This document shows, piece by piece, positions 25,967 to 33,802 of a stretch of 64,000 nucleotides of DNA (position 1 is the first letter of the stretch; the number at the start of each line of letters is the position of its first letter). The notes beneath the pieces are model-generated. The model saw only the letters and a list, made by a program, of their open reading frames with translations, did no database searches and was not told the DNA's origin. The position numbers were made by a program, and so were the translations under genes. The DNA is taken from positions 1-64,000 of the forward strand of contig NZ_CAKTVX010000007.1 of the NCBI RefSeq assembly GCF_934630525.1, in the 5' to 3' direction. This DNA is from an uncultured Slackia sp. (GTDB lineage: Bacteria; Actinomycetota; Coriobacteriia; Coriobacteriales; Eggerthellaceae).

Positions 25967-26998
25967 CTATTGCAACAGGTACTTCGTGAGCTCTGCGCGG
26001 CTTGCGATGCCGAGCTTCGCGTATGCCATCGACAGGCGGTTTTTCACGGTGCCAGTGGAAATTCCCAGATGGTTGGCGATTTCGGTGTTCGACCACCCAC
26101 GGCTTGCGAGCATGGCGATGCTGAATTCGGTGGTGGTGAGGTCGCTCGTCACGTGCGCGCCCGCCTCGGGGTTGTGCAGGCGCCGCCATCCCTCGCTGAA
26201 GCGATAGGTAATGTTGATCACGCGCGCGTAGTGTTCGGGATAGTCTTCCTTCAGACACGTTTCGAGCACGCCCTGCAAAAGCCCATGGTGCTCGGCGATT
26301 TCTTCAACGAGGCTGTCGGCTAAGGCAATGTTCCACGCTCCCATGAAATGGCGTCGCGCGGCTTCGGCGTCCTTCAGATTCACCTGCCCCATGGCTGCGA
26401 CAAGGTGCAGGAACTGCTCCGCGATGGGGTAGCGCCCCTGTTTCGTCATGAGTGCGGTTTCGGCCATGCCCACGCAGCGGCCGTATTCGCCGAAAAGGTA
26501 CGCGTGGTGGGCGAGCGCGTAAATCGCGAAAAGGCGCAGGCCTTCGGGCAGTGTGGCGATGTGTTTCGCGAACGTGCCTGGCGGGTAGGGCGTGGACAGG
26601 TGCAGGAGCACGCTCGAGGCGGCGTCGAAGAGTATGTATGAAGCATGCAGCGCTGGCGTCGCCTCGATTGATTTATCGCCGCGCATTGCCGCGATGGCCG
26701 CGAGGCATTCTTTCGTTTCCCAAATTTTCCCCAGGGCAAGATCTGCATATGCGCAAATGAAATTCGCCGAGATGCGCAAGGCTGGATCGGAGTGGTCCAA
26801 GAATGGCGCAGCGTCGGCATGCGCTTCTTCGGGCTGTCCGCGGAAGTAGTGCACTTCCGCTTGGGCGATGCGGCCCAGCTCGGCATCGCGCGCGGCAATA
26901 GCCGCTACGGCTTCGTCGAGCTTGCCTGGTTCAGCGGTAGCGGACACGAGCGGCATGGGAAGCCGCGTTTCGATAAAACTGTATATACGTTCAGCCAT
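25967..26998 (-). CDS. LuxR-family regulator with helical-repeat N-domain
   Basis: A 343-residue soluble regulator. The C-terminal 60 residues form a LuxR HTH: LTTTEFSIAMLASRGWSNTE, then IANHLGISTGTVKNRLSMAY. The N-terminal 270 residues are helix-rich and TPR-like (repeated Ala-rich helices, LGRIAQAEVHYFRGQPEEA), resembling MalT-type helical sensor regions but without a NACHT domain. The ATG at 26998 follows AAAGGAGCC; an upstream ATG at 27064 lacks an RBS. It is alone on the minus strand ahead of the uvrA paralogue, with 224 bp between them. The target is unknown. Confidence 0.8.
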   Translation of the reverse strand: MAERIYSFIETRLPMPLVSATAEPGKLDEAVAAIAARDAELGRIAQAEVHYFRGQPEEAHADAAPFLDHSDPALRISANFICAYADLALGKIWETKECLAAIAAMRGDKSIEATPALHASYILFDAASSVLLHLSTPYPPGTFAKHIATLPEGLRLFAIYALAHHAYLFGEYGRCVGMAETALMTKQGRYPIAEQFLHLVAAMGQVNLKDAEAARRHFMGAWNIALADSLVEEIAEHHGLLQGVLETCLKEDYPEHYARVINITYRFSEGWRRLHNPEAGAHVTSDLTTTEFSIAMLASRGWSNTEIANHLGISTGTVKNRLSMAYAKLGIASRAELTKYLLQ

Positions 26999-27108
26999 AG
27001 GGCTCCTTTGGCCGAATGCGGAAAAGAGGGGGTTTGAGCAACCCCCTCCATAATAACGCGGCACGCTGCGATGGGCGTTTTTGCTTCGGTAATTATTGCG
27101 TTAATGTT

Positions 27109-27288
27109 CGTCGACGGCGTGGAGTTCCGCTTCGACCGAGCGCTTGTCGGCGGCGTCGAGCTTCGCTTCGCATTAACATTTGCGGGTGGTGTCGAATTCT
27201 GCTTCGCGTCAGCATTCGTCGGCGGCGTCGAGTTCCGCTTTGCGTTATCGTTCGTCGGTTGCGTCGAGCTCCGCTTCGATTTTCGCGC
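27109..27288. repeat. Five 36-bp tandem repeats spanning and following a gene's 3' end
   Basis: Units begin at 27109, 27145, 27181, 27217 and 27253, exactly 36 bp apart. Each resembles CGTCGGCGGCGTCGAGTTCC followed by GCTTCGCGTT-ATCGTT. The unit at 27253 is the 3' coding end of the membrane-protein gene on the minus strand (EAELDATDER then stop). The next units repeat that C-terminal peptide and, in two of them, the in-frame stop (TGA at 27209-27211, TAA at 27173-27175). The array therefore looks like serial duplication of a gene terminus. Divergence between copies is about 15-30 percent by eye. Confidence 0.85.
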
Positions 27289-27829
27289 GGTGATGCTTCG
27301 CGTCGTAGAACGCCAGACACAGCGCACCGAACGTGGCGGCGAAAATCAGGATGCCAAACACCACGCCCGTCGCCAGGTTTGCTGCCCAGAAAATGCTCTC
27401 GAACGGCACGATTTGCGCCTCTGCGATGCAGCGCATGGCAGCAATGGCCAGCGCGCTCGCGACGCCCGAGAGGCCGGCGATGAGCAGAAAGTAGCTCGCG
27501 GGAAGGCGATCGGTTTGGCCAAAGCGGTTGGTGTCGACGTAGCCCTTTCGCGTTTGAAGCACGGCGCATACAAGCAGCACGATGAAAAGCCACGCGTACA
27601 TGGCGGCATCAACAGGGCTTGCGAACAGGTGGAACGCGCCGTTGCCGCCATTGTGCACCCACGCAACCTGCTGGGCTATGATTTGGTATACGAGCAGCGC
27701 CAGCATGCCGAACGAGAGCAGTATGAAACCGAGACTGTAGATTTTGGCGTTCTCGGCTTCCAGGCGTTCGTCTTTCGGGCCTGCGTATTCGCGCCATTTT
27801 TGCACGATTTTCATGTTCTGCATCTTCAT
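27245..27829 (-). CDS. Four-helix membrane protein paired with an HTH regulator
   Basis: A 194-residue integral membrane protein (four TMs: about 32-50, 74-92, 108-130, 140-162). It has a charged N-terminus (KMQNMKIVQKWREYAGPKDERL) and an acidic C-terminus ending ELDATDER. The layout matches DUF6773-type proteins, which are typically encoded with a small Cro/CI-like regulator as here (9-bp gap after the HTH gene). Function unknown. AGGAG lies 5 bp before the ATG. The 3' end is part of a 36-bp tandem array, so the stop position may vary between strains. Confidence 0.75.
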   Translation of the reverse strand: MKMQNMKIVQKWREYAGPKDERLEAENAKIYSLGFILLSFGMLALLVYQIIAQQVAWVHNGGNGAFHLFASPVDAAMYAWLFIVLLVCAVLQTRKGYVDTNRFGQTDRLPASYFLLIAGLSGVASALAIAAMRCIAEAQIVPFESIFWAANLATGVVFGILIFAATFGALCLAFYDAKHHRAKIEAELDATDER

Positions 27830-27838
27830 GGTGCGCTC

Positions 27839-28075
27839 CTAAAAGAAGAAGGGGTTGGTGTTGGTGTCGCCGTCGTCTTCCCAGAACAGGTCGTTCAGGG
27901 TGACGTGCAGCGTTTTGCAAATCGCCGCGCATAAATTGAGCGTGGGATTGTAACCGCCCGCCTCGATGAGGCCGATGGTTTGGCGCGTGACGCCCACGGC
28001 TTCGGCGAGGTCGGTTTGCGAAAGGCCGGCTGCCGCGCGCGCCGCCTTCATGCGTAGGTTTTTCTTGCCTGGCAT
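27839..28075 (-). CDS. Small Cro/CI-type HTH regulator (YozG-like)
   Basis: A 78-residue one-domain regulator: MKAARAAAGLSQTDLAEAVG, then VTRQTIGLIEAGGYNPTLNL is the HTH, followed by AICKTLHVTLNDLFWEDDGD. The class normally controls the adjacent membrane-protein gene. AAAGGAAAC provides the RBS. AT-rich DNA upstream (28115-28160) includes two copies of ATTGCAT, about 28 bp apart, possible operators or promoter parts. Confidence 0.88.
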   Translation of the reverse strand: MPGKKNLRMKAARAAAGLSQTDLAEAVGVTRQTIGLIEAGGYNPTLNLCAAICKTLHVTLNDLFWEDDGDTNTNPFFF

Positions 28076-28352
28076 GGGTTTCCTTTCGTTTTGTGGACAG
28101 ATATCCGTTGCAACATGACAGAAATATATTGCATACGGGATATAATGTCAACTATAGATTGCATTATGGAAAAAAAGAGTTGCTACGAGTTCGAAAGCGC
28201 GCTTTCCGAACGATGCCTGGCGGTCGGGCGCTGCTTGAATGGCATTTGGCCAGCGCTCGCAGCGTGATTTGTCTCGCGCAGGCTCGTTCGCATCGTAATC
28301 GAACCTGCGCAGGCTCGATTGTGCGCTTGCTCACGCTTGCTTGTCGTAATCG

Positions 28353-29024
28353 CTACGATTCGGGGTCGTACTTCCAGATTGAGAAGTGCTGCGGATGGGC
28401 GTATACGGTAACCGCTCTGCCCGTTGCCGTGCGATATTCTTGAAATTTGCCTTGGCGAACAAGGCTCCACCCGGTGCGGCCGATGTAAGAATATGTTTCG
28501 CCGTTATCGGACATATGGACAAGCGTGATTGGGCGGCGCACCTCGTCTTCGATTTTCATGATGAACCGCATAAGCACGTTGGTATCGAAGGGGTTGAAAA
28601 GGTACAGGTGCGTGTAGGGGGCGAGTGGGGTTTCGAGCGCACTTCCGCAGAGTACGTCGACGTTGGCGAAACGCCTCGCCCAGCTGTGCGCGTATTCGGC
28701 GATATCGGGGTCGAGCTCGATGCCCGTGGCGTGGCCTGCGAGCTCCGACTGAACGAAAAACGACAGCACGCGACCCGTGCCGCACCCTACGTCAAGAAGA
28801 TGGGATTCTTCGGAAAAATCCAGGTCAGAAAAGAGGCTTTCCAAAATGAAGTACGGTGTGGGCGTGGGGTCGTGCGCACCTTGCTTCGCAAAGCGCGTCG
28901 TGCCTGGTTCAGCCAGCGAGCATCCGCACAACGCGCGATCGCGGAGCTCATCGGCGGCGAAGAGTTGGTCTTTGTTGGAAACATTCAGGGGTGCCGACAT
29001 GCGTCGTGCGTGGTTCGCATTCAT
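28353..29024 (-). CDS. Class I SAM-dependent methyltransferase
   Basis: A 223-residue Rossmann-fold methyltransferase. Motif I is LLDVGCGTGRVLSFF, followed by GIELDPDIAEYAHSWARRFA (acidic loop II) and YLFNPFDTNVLMRFI in the motif IV position. NPF resembles NPP/NPFD-type signatures of small-molecule or protein methyltransferases. Substrate unknown. Start choice is uncertain: the ATG at 29024 has only a weak GAGCGAG; an ATG at 29000 is possible. Confidence 0.8.
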   Translation of the reverse strand: MNANHARRMSAPLNVSNKDQLFAADELRDRALCGCSLAEPGTTRFAKQGAHDPTPTPYFILESLFSDLDFSEESHLLDVGCGTGRVLSFFVQSELAGHATGIELDPDIAEYAHSWARRFANVDVLCGSALETPLAPYTHLYLFNPFDTNVLMRFIMKIEDEVRRPITLVHMSDNGETYSYIGRTGWSLVRQGKFQEYRTATGRAVTVYAHPQHFSIWKYDPES

Positions 29025-29036
29025 GCTCGCTCGATT

Positions 29037-29200
29037 CTATTCGTCCAACTCGATGCGCAATCCGCTCTTGGTTGCCTTGATGACGTCTTCGCCGAGCTCT
29101 TCCTGCAGAATTCTGAAGGCGCGCTCGCCAGTGCAGTGGCCCGTGTAAGCGAGCTCGATGCCTTCGTTTTTCATACGGCCAGCAAGGGCGCGCACTCGCC
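29037..29200 (-). pseudogene. C-terminal remnant of an MBL-fold hydrolase
   Basis: The last 40 or so codons read GIELAYTGHCTGERAFRILQ then EELGEDVIKATKSGLRIELD. That is the typical C-terminus of metallo-beta-lactamase-fold proteins of the dihydropterin/RNase-Z-like COG1237 group (the TGHCTG motif carries a metal-ligand His). The N-terminal HxHxDH part is absent. Upstream sequence to 29387 is open but unrelated. I read it as a deletion relic between the methyltransferase and the YeiH transporter. Confidence 0.6.
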
Positions 29201-29329
29201 TGGTGCGGGTTGCTGCACTTCGCTGTTGATCGGTACCGTCGTCTTTAGACGCGCTCCCTGCCTGCGTGCGGGATGACGACTTCCGCCATAGTGTAGCCGC
29301 TTTCTCACGAAAAGCGAAATGAGTCACGG

Positions 29330-30370
29330 CTACCAAAGGCCCAGCATGTGCTGGGCGCCAAGGCTCACCGACGCGATGGCAATCCAACAGGCGGCACCGA
29401 GCACGACGGGCTTCGCGCCCGATTTCACCAACCCAACGACGTCGGTGTTCAGGCCGATGGCGGCCATGGCCATAACGATGAAGAATTTGCTTGCGAGCTT
29501 AAGGGGCTGGAAAACAGCCATGTCAATGCCAGTTGCGCTCGCCACGGTGGCGACGATCGACGCGCACAGGAACAGCACGATGAACGTCGGCAGCGCGCGC
29601 TTCAGGCTAAAGCCATTTTGGGTTGGCTGCCCGTTTTCACCTGCGGTTTTCTTTTCGCGCGCAGCAACCCAGAGCGCAAGTACGAACGTGATGGGGATAA
29701 TCGCCAAGGTTCGCGTGAGCTTCACGATGGTTGCGTAATCGAGTGCGTTTGCACCTTCGTGCATGCCGTCCCAAACGGCCGCCGCGGCGGTGACCGATGA
29801 AGTGTCGTTCACGGCGGTGCCTGCGAATAGGCCGAATCCGTCGTTGGTCATGCCGATGGCGTCGCCGAGCGTCGGAAAGATGAGCGCGGCCAAAACGTTG
29901 AACAGAAACACGACCGAGATGGCATGGGCCACCTCTTGGTCGTTAGCTTTGATGACGGGGGCGGTGGCCGCAATCGCCGAGCCACCGCAGATGGACGACC
30001 CCACGCCGATAAGCGTTGCGGTACGACTCGGCACATGCAGTGCGTGGCACAGGATGAATGCCGTGAGCAGCGATGCCGTGATGGTCGATACGATAACGGG
30101 CAGCGAGGATGCGCCGACTTGGGCGATTTGGGTGAGCGGCAACCCGAACCCGAGCAAAACGACGGCGGTTTGCAAGATTTTCTTCGACGTGAACTTGATT
30201 CCTACCGCCGATGAGCCTTTGTCTTTCCAGAATATGCCGATGATCATGCCGGCGAGAATGGCGAACACTGCGCCGCCGACGATAGGAACGGCGGTTCCCA
30301 AAAACCAGCAGACAACGGCGAGCGCGGCGCTAACTGCGATGCCGGGCGTGAGGGTGCGAATGGTGCTCAT
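29330..30370 (-). CDS. YeiH/UPF0324 family transporter
   Basis: A 346-residue polytopic protein (about ten TMs) of the YeiH/Cons_hypoth698 family. Conserved stretches are visible: AVVLLGFGLPLTQIAQVG, the GVGSSICGGSAIAATAPVIK loop, FGLFAGTAVNDTSSVTAAAA and FFIVMAMAAIGLNTD. The family has been linked to sulfate/sulfonate or similar anion export, but the substrate is not settled. The AGAAAGAAC tract precedes the ATG. The unusual nonstop gene lies upstream on the same strand, separated by its terminator. Confidence 0.9.
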   Translation of the reverse strand: MSTIRTLTPGIAVSAALAVVCWFLGTAVPIVGGAVFAILAGMIIGIFWKDKGSSAVGIKFTSKKILQTAVVLLGFGLPLTQIAQVGASSLPVIVSTITASLLTAFILCHALHVPSRTATLIGVGSSICGGSAIAATAPVIKANDQEVAHAISVVFLFNVLAALIFPTLGDAIGMTNDGFGLFAGTAVNDTSSVTAAAAVWDGMHEGANALDYATIVKLTRTLAIIPITFVLALWVAAREKKTAGENGQPTQNGFSLKRALPTFIVLFLCASIVATVASATGIDMAVFQPLKLASKFFIVMAMAAIGLNTDVVGLVKSGAKPVVLGAACWIAIASVSLGAQHMLGLW

Positions 30371-30473
30371 GAAGTTCTTTCTAGGTTGGAGGACGGTCGG
30401 CGAAGTTCGACCGTGATGGGGGACTAACTATACGCCAAATCGCGTTTGCGCGCCGCGCAGGGCGCTTTCTGCT

Positions 30474-30836
30474 TCATGCGCATGTCGCGTTTTGCATGCC
30501 TTCTTCATGTTCTGGACGAATCGGGCACTGCTCTTTGCCGGCGGCGGGCGCTTCAGCTACGGTGCAGACTCTTTCAGGTTGACGGTTCTTTTGTTTCCTG
30601 CAGCGCGAATGAACGAAGAAGGTAAAAAGGAAGGAGCCCCTCGGGGCTCCTTCCTGCTTGAGCTGCTTCTGCCACGCGCGCTTCGATTTCGTGCGGCTGT
30701 ATTTTGCCTCGCCATGTGATCCGTGGCCGCAAATGTAGCCGTTGTAGTGCGGCTTTTTGGCCAAGGTCGCCTCGTCAGCAGACATATGCCAAACGGCGCC
30801 CGACTTCGGCGCATGCTTTTTACGTTTTGCAGACAA
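30474..30836 (-). CDS. Small basic protein whose frame contains an intrinsic terminator
   Basis: The TTG at 30836 is 8 bases after AGGAGG. The first 60 residues look genuine: MSAKRKKHAPKSGAVWHMSA, then KKPHYNGYICGHGSHGEAKY and SRTKSKRAWQKQLKQ. They are strongly basic with a CGHGSHG motif, and I recognise no family. Codons 61-71 (QEGAPRGSFLF) are themselves the stem of a perfect terminator with a U-tract. No stop codon occurs before it; the frame stays open to 30474 with atypical sequence. Most transcripts should therefore end without a stop codon, giving a product of about 71 residues. This is how tmRNA-controlled rescue factors ArfA and BrfA are arranged, but their peptide motifs are not evident here. 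Confidence 0.5.
   Translation of the reverse strand: MSAKRKKHAPKSGAVWHMSADEATLAKKPHYNGYICGHGSHGEAKYSRTKSKRAWQKQLKQEGAPRGSFLFTFFVHSRCRKQKNRQPERVCTVAEAPAAGKEQCPIRPEHEEGMQNATCA
30624..30654 (-). terminator. Intrinsic terminator inside a coding frame
   Basis: On the minus strand GGAAGGAGCC(CC) at 30654-30643 pairs with (GG)GGCTCCTTCC at 30640-30629, followed by TTTTT (30628-30624). It lies about 200 nt after the TTG start at 30836 and in frame with it. Confidence 0.9.
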
Positions 30837-30935
30837 CGCTCCCACCTCCTCTCGTCAACGAATTGCGTGTCTATGAGCCCGATAATAGCAGTTTTGCTGA
30901 GCATGCGCGGAACGAAGCGAGGTGTTGAACAATAC

Positions 30936-31040
30936 AAGGTGCTAAATGAGGTAACGCGCTGAATGAGGTAGGCCATTAAACGAGGCAAGGTGCTAAATGA
31001 TGTGAAGCGCTAAACGAGACACGGCGATGAATCTCATGGT
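30936..31040. repeat. Degenerate 17-18 bp tandem repeats
   Basis: Six decayed units, for example GGTGCTAAATGAGGTAAC, GCGCTGAATGAGGTAGG, CCATTAAACGAGGCAAGG, TGCTAAATGATGTGAAG and CGCTAAACGAGACACGG. They lie in the non-coding stretch between the nonstop gene and palindromic element A. The remaining bases 31041-31207 show no gene. Confidence 0.65.
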
Positions 31041-31207
31041 TGGGTTTTTATTGGTGCTGTATGCGGGTTGTTTACTATTATCCCAGTTCAATAGCTTGTA
31101 AGTTATCGATTTCACCCACGTGCTCTACAACGCTTCTGCATTATTGACGAAAGGTCGCCATTGGCGCTCGATTTCCAACAGTCGAAAAAGGGGTCGAAAA
31201 GCCCCTA

Positions 31208-31426
31208 GCGTAAAGCGAATGCCCAAAAAGTGACAAAAGTTGCGAATTCGGGGGCACTCAAGCCCAAGGTCTTATTTGCGTGACTTGCAAAACCCCAGGT
31301 CGCGGTTGACCGATGCGGTCTTCGCGAGCGACGATTGGAGCTTGCGGCACTCTTTTTCCTCGAAATAGGGCGTTTTACGCCCCCGAATTCGCAACTTTTG
31401 TCACGTTTAGCCGTTTTAGTTTACGC
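31208..31426. mobile_element. Palindromic element, copy A (219 bp)
   Basis: Each end has GCGTAAA, then exactly 15 variable bases, then a perfect 26-bp inverted repeat beginning GTGACAAAAGTTGCG and ending AATTCGGGGGC. The left repeat is 31230-31255 and the right 31379-31404; the GCGTAAA boxes are at 31208-31214 and (inverted) 31420-31426. The 123-bp core has no gene. A second copy with a different core lies at 39230-39456. The right box contains the TAA stop codon of the nuclease-like gene at 31421. No transposase is present, so MITE-like, REP-like or site-specific-recombination origins are all open. Confidence 0.75.
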
Positions 31427-32467
31427 CAGGTCGTCGTCGGCAAGCCAACTTAGGCTTGTTTTGGTCCGCTCGACCTGTTGCCCGGCTCGTTCCGACAGGG
31501 CATGTTGCTTTCTGTGGGCCCCATCGCAATGAAGGAGCTCCATTCGCAAGAGCTTTTGCTTTGTGTAGAACATTGCGGGCTTCGCGATGCGCACGCGCTT
31601 TTTCGCGGCGGCGGCAATGTGCGCCGCGATTTTATCCATCTCCGTTTTTGAATTCAGCTGGCTCGAGGTGAGAGTTATGACCTGGAAGCCCGAGGTCGTA
31701 AAGGCATTTTTGCGCCGTGCGTCATTCGATATTCGCGCTTCTTGGTTATGGAAGGCTTTGCTGTCGTATTCGACGATGATCTTGGCTTTCGGCCATGCGA
31801 TATCGGGCTCAAGTTGATCAATCCCCGCCATTTTGCGAGCCTTGGGAGTCAGTGCGATTTTACGATTGAGCCGAGCGCCCGAAAGAGAATATCCTCCCCG
31901 TTGCTGGGGTAGGGTGAACAAGAGAATGGCCGCGGTTTCCATGGGCGAGCGAGAGCGGTCGTGGGCGTATTTCACTGCCTGGGTCGTTTTTGCGATTCCT
32001 GTAAGCCCTTTGGCTCGTTGGCAAAAAGCGGCGATTTTCGCGACGCTTGTGAGTGGCGCACGTTTGACGAGGGGATTTTCGAGCGATTCGTTGATGGTGA
32101 AGAGCCCGCAAAACTCGCAGATGACGCAAACGAGCTCGGTGAACGACAACAGGGGCGCAATTTGGACGAGGGTGAGTTCGGGAGACGTGATGCGCTGTTC
32201 GGGAGATATTGAGCAGATGGACCCGAACGGCAACTCTTGATATGCGACGTGTCGTACTGCGGGTTCGTTTGTGCGCTTGTGCTTAACCGAGGTGAGGCCA
32301 TACAAGGGGCGCGACAGGGCGCCTATGCCGGTAAGCCAATCGAAATCGGCAACGGCGAAGTTTGGCGGCGCGATGGTCGTGCGGCTCGGCTCGGGCACAA
32401 CAAAACCGGGCGTGCCAACGAGACGCCAATATTCGAACGCCGAGATATGGGACAGAAGACTCGTCAT
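31421..32467 (-). CDS. AbiEi/DUF559-type protein with Vsr-like nuclease domain
   Basis: A 348-residue protein. The C-terminal part carries a DUF559 (PD-(D/E)XK, Vsr-like) nuclease core: PDIAWPKAKIIVEYDSKAFH with acidic residues, then DARRKNAFTTSGFQVITLTS. The N-terminal part resembles the winged-helix plus linker of AbiEi-like or DUF559 proteins abundant in Coriobacteriia. The ATG at 32467 follows GGAGG. No partner toxin, methylase or recombinase adjoins it. The stop codon lies inside the terminal box of palindromic element A. Biochemical role unknown; DNA-repair or defence are possible. Confidence 0.7.
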   Translation of the reverse strand: MTSLLSHISAFEYWRLVGTPGFVVPEPSRTTIAPPNFAVADFDWLTGIGALSRPLYGLTSVKHKRTNEPAVRHVAYQELPFGSICSISPEQRITSPELTLVQIAPLLSFTELVCVICEFCGLFTINESLENPLVKRAPLTSVAKIAAFCQRAKGLTGIAKTTQAVKYAHDRSRSPMETAAILLFTLPQQRGGYSLSGARLNRKIALTPKARKMAGIDQLEPDIAWPKAKIIVEYDSKAFHNQEARISNDARRKNAFTTSGFQVITLTSSQLNSKTEMDKIAAHIAAAAKKRVRIAKPAMFYTKQKLLRMELLHCDGAHRKQHALSERAGQQVERTKTSLSWLADDDLA

Positions 32468-33082
32468 GCGGCCTCCGTTTCGCAAAAAGGTGTCTGCATT
32501 GTAGCGCCTGGCGCGGTCGGTGGCGAGAGCTTGCAGGGAAGGGTTGATAGGATTTCGGACGGGTTGCCCCGTATCGTGGGTAATGCGCGAAAGCTCGCTA
32601 CCGTAGTCCATCGATGGTTTTGCCTCTGACGGTAATGGAGAGCTGGTTTCGCGGCTGGGTCAATGACATGAGCGTTAGGCGTTTGTTGCGCGTGCGAAAG
32701 GCTTAAGAGGCGAGGACTCTCGCGAAGTGCGTTTGTCTCGCTGCGAGCGCGGCGGCGTTTTGCCTCGCGTGCGACGGGGCCGATGCCTGATCGTTGGCTG
32801 GCTTGTCGGGCGGGCGTCTTTCCTGTTGGTCGGCTTGACCTATGACCAGATTGTCCAGTGGCCCGCTTGCATCGCGCAGTGTCTGGTCGTGCTTGCGGCT
32901 ATTTCCGGGGCGCCCGCAGCGTCTGGGCTGTTTTTCGTGCGCAACGCTTGGAGACGTAGAGCGAAGATTGCCCGCTGGAAAACGAAAGTGCCTCTGAATG
33001 CGATGCTGGGGTTAAGATAGGTAAATTCAAAGCGCCGACTGACGGAATCGATTGGCGCGGTTCGTTGGATAAAGGGGGACTC
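32468..33082. other. 615-bp region without a supported gene
   Basis: Open frames here (for example 32727-33020 on the plus strand) lack ribosome binding sites and recognisable domains. GGTAAATTC at about 33017 precedes the flavodoxin-like gene by some 60 bp. I see no tRNA, terminator or array. It may contain decayed coding sequence. Confidence 0.4.
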
Positions 33083-33709
33083 ATGAAGGTTCTTATGGTC
33101 AATGGCAGCCCGAAGTCGAAGGGCAATACGGCGGCGGCGCTTTCCGAAGTCGGCGCGGCACTTGAAGGCCACGGCATCGAATGGGAGGTGTTCCAGCTGG
33201 GCGCTGCTCCCGTGCGTGATTGCGTTGGTTGCGGCAAGTGCGGCGAGCTCGATTGCGCATGCGTATTCGATGACGACATGGTTAATGAGCTCATCAAAGC
33301 CGCCCAGCAGGCCGATGGCTTCGTATTCGGCACGCCGGTGTATTACGCGCATCCCACCGGCCGCATTCTGTCGGTGCTCGACCGCGCGTTCTATGCAGGC
33401 GGGGCGGCATTCGAGCATAAGCCGGGTGCGGCGATCGCTGTGGCTCGCCGCGGAGGCATCACGGCATCGTTCGACGTGCTCAATAAATATTTCACCATCA
33501 AGCAAATGCCCGTTGTGGCATCGACCTATTGGAACGGCGTCCACGGACACGTGCCGGGCGAAGCCGCGCTCGATGAGGAAGGCATGCGCACGATGCGCAA
33601 TATCGGCCACAACATGGCATGGATGCTGAAGTGCATCGAGCTCGGCCGCGAAAACGGCATCGAGCCGCCTGTTGCCGAAACCGGCGCGATGACCAGCTTC
33701 ATTCGCTAG
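33083..33709 (+). CDS. Flavodoxin-fold NAD(P)H-dependent FMN reductase
   Basis: A 208-residue flavodoxin-like protein. The FMN phosphate loop NGSPKSKGNTAAAL is at residues 7-20. A Cys pair, CVGCGKCGELDCACVFDDD (about 51-69), is typical of iron-sulfur flavoprotein-like reductases of anaerobes. FGTPVYYAHPTGRILSVLDR is the isoalloxazine-binding segment. The ATG at 33083 follows AAAGGGGGA. Likely role: reduction of flavins, quinones or nitro compounds in the cytoplasm. Monocistronic, convergent with the MATE gene. Confidence 0.88.
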   Translation: MKVLMVNGSPKSKGNTAAALSEVGAALEGHGIEWEVFQLGAAPVRDCVGCGKCGELDCACVFDDDMVNELIKAAQQADGFVFGTPVYYAHPTGRILSVLDRAFYAGGAAFEHKPGAAIAVARRGGITASFDVLNKYFTIKQMPVVASTYWNGVHGHVPGEAALDEEGMRTMRNIGHNMAWMLKCIELGRENGIEPPVAETGAMTSFIR

Positions 33710-33802
33710 GAGCCCGCGAGTCGGCTTCGGCGGGAACGCGCGCAAGGCGAATTGAACGCGCCTGGCTGGCGGCGGCGGTTCTCGCCTGCTACGGTTCTCG
33801 TC

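Noticed and set aside
27109..27288. 36-bp periodicity as a possible CRISPR array
   Set aside because: Repeats are contiguous with no spacers, are partly coding, and there are no cas genes.
32840..33745. Minus-strand 301-codon frame over the flavodoxin gene
   Set aside because: Antisense to a gene with clear FMN-binding motifs and a strong RBS; no domain of its own.
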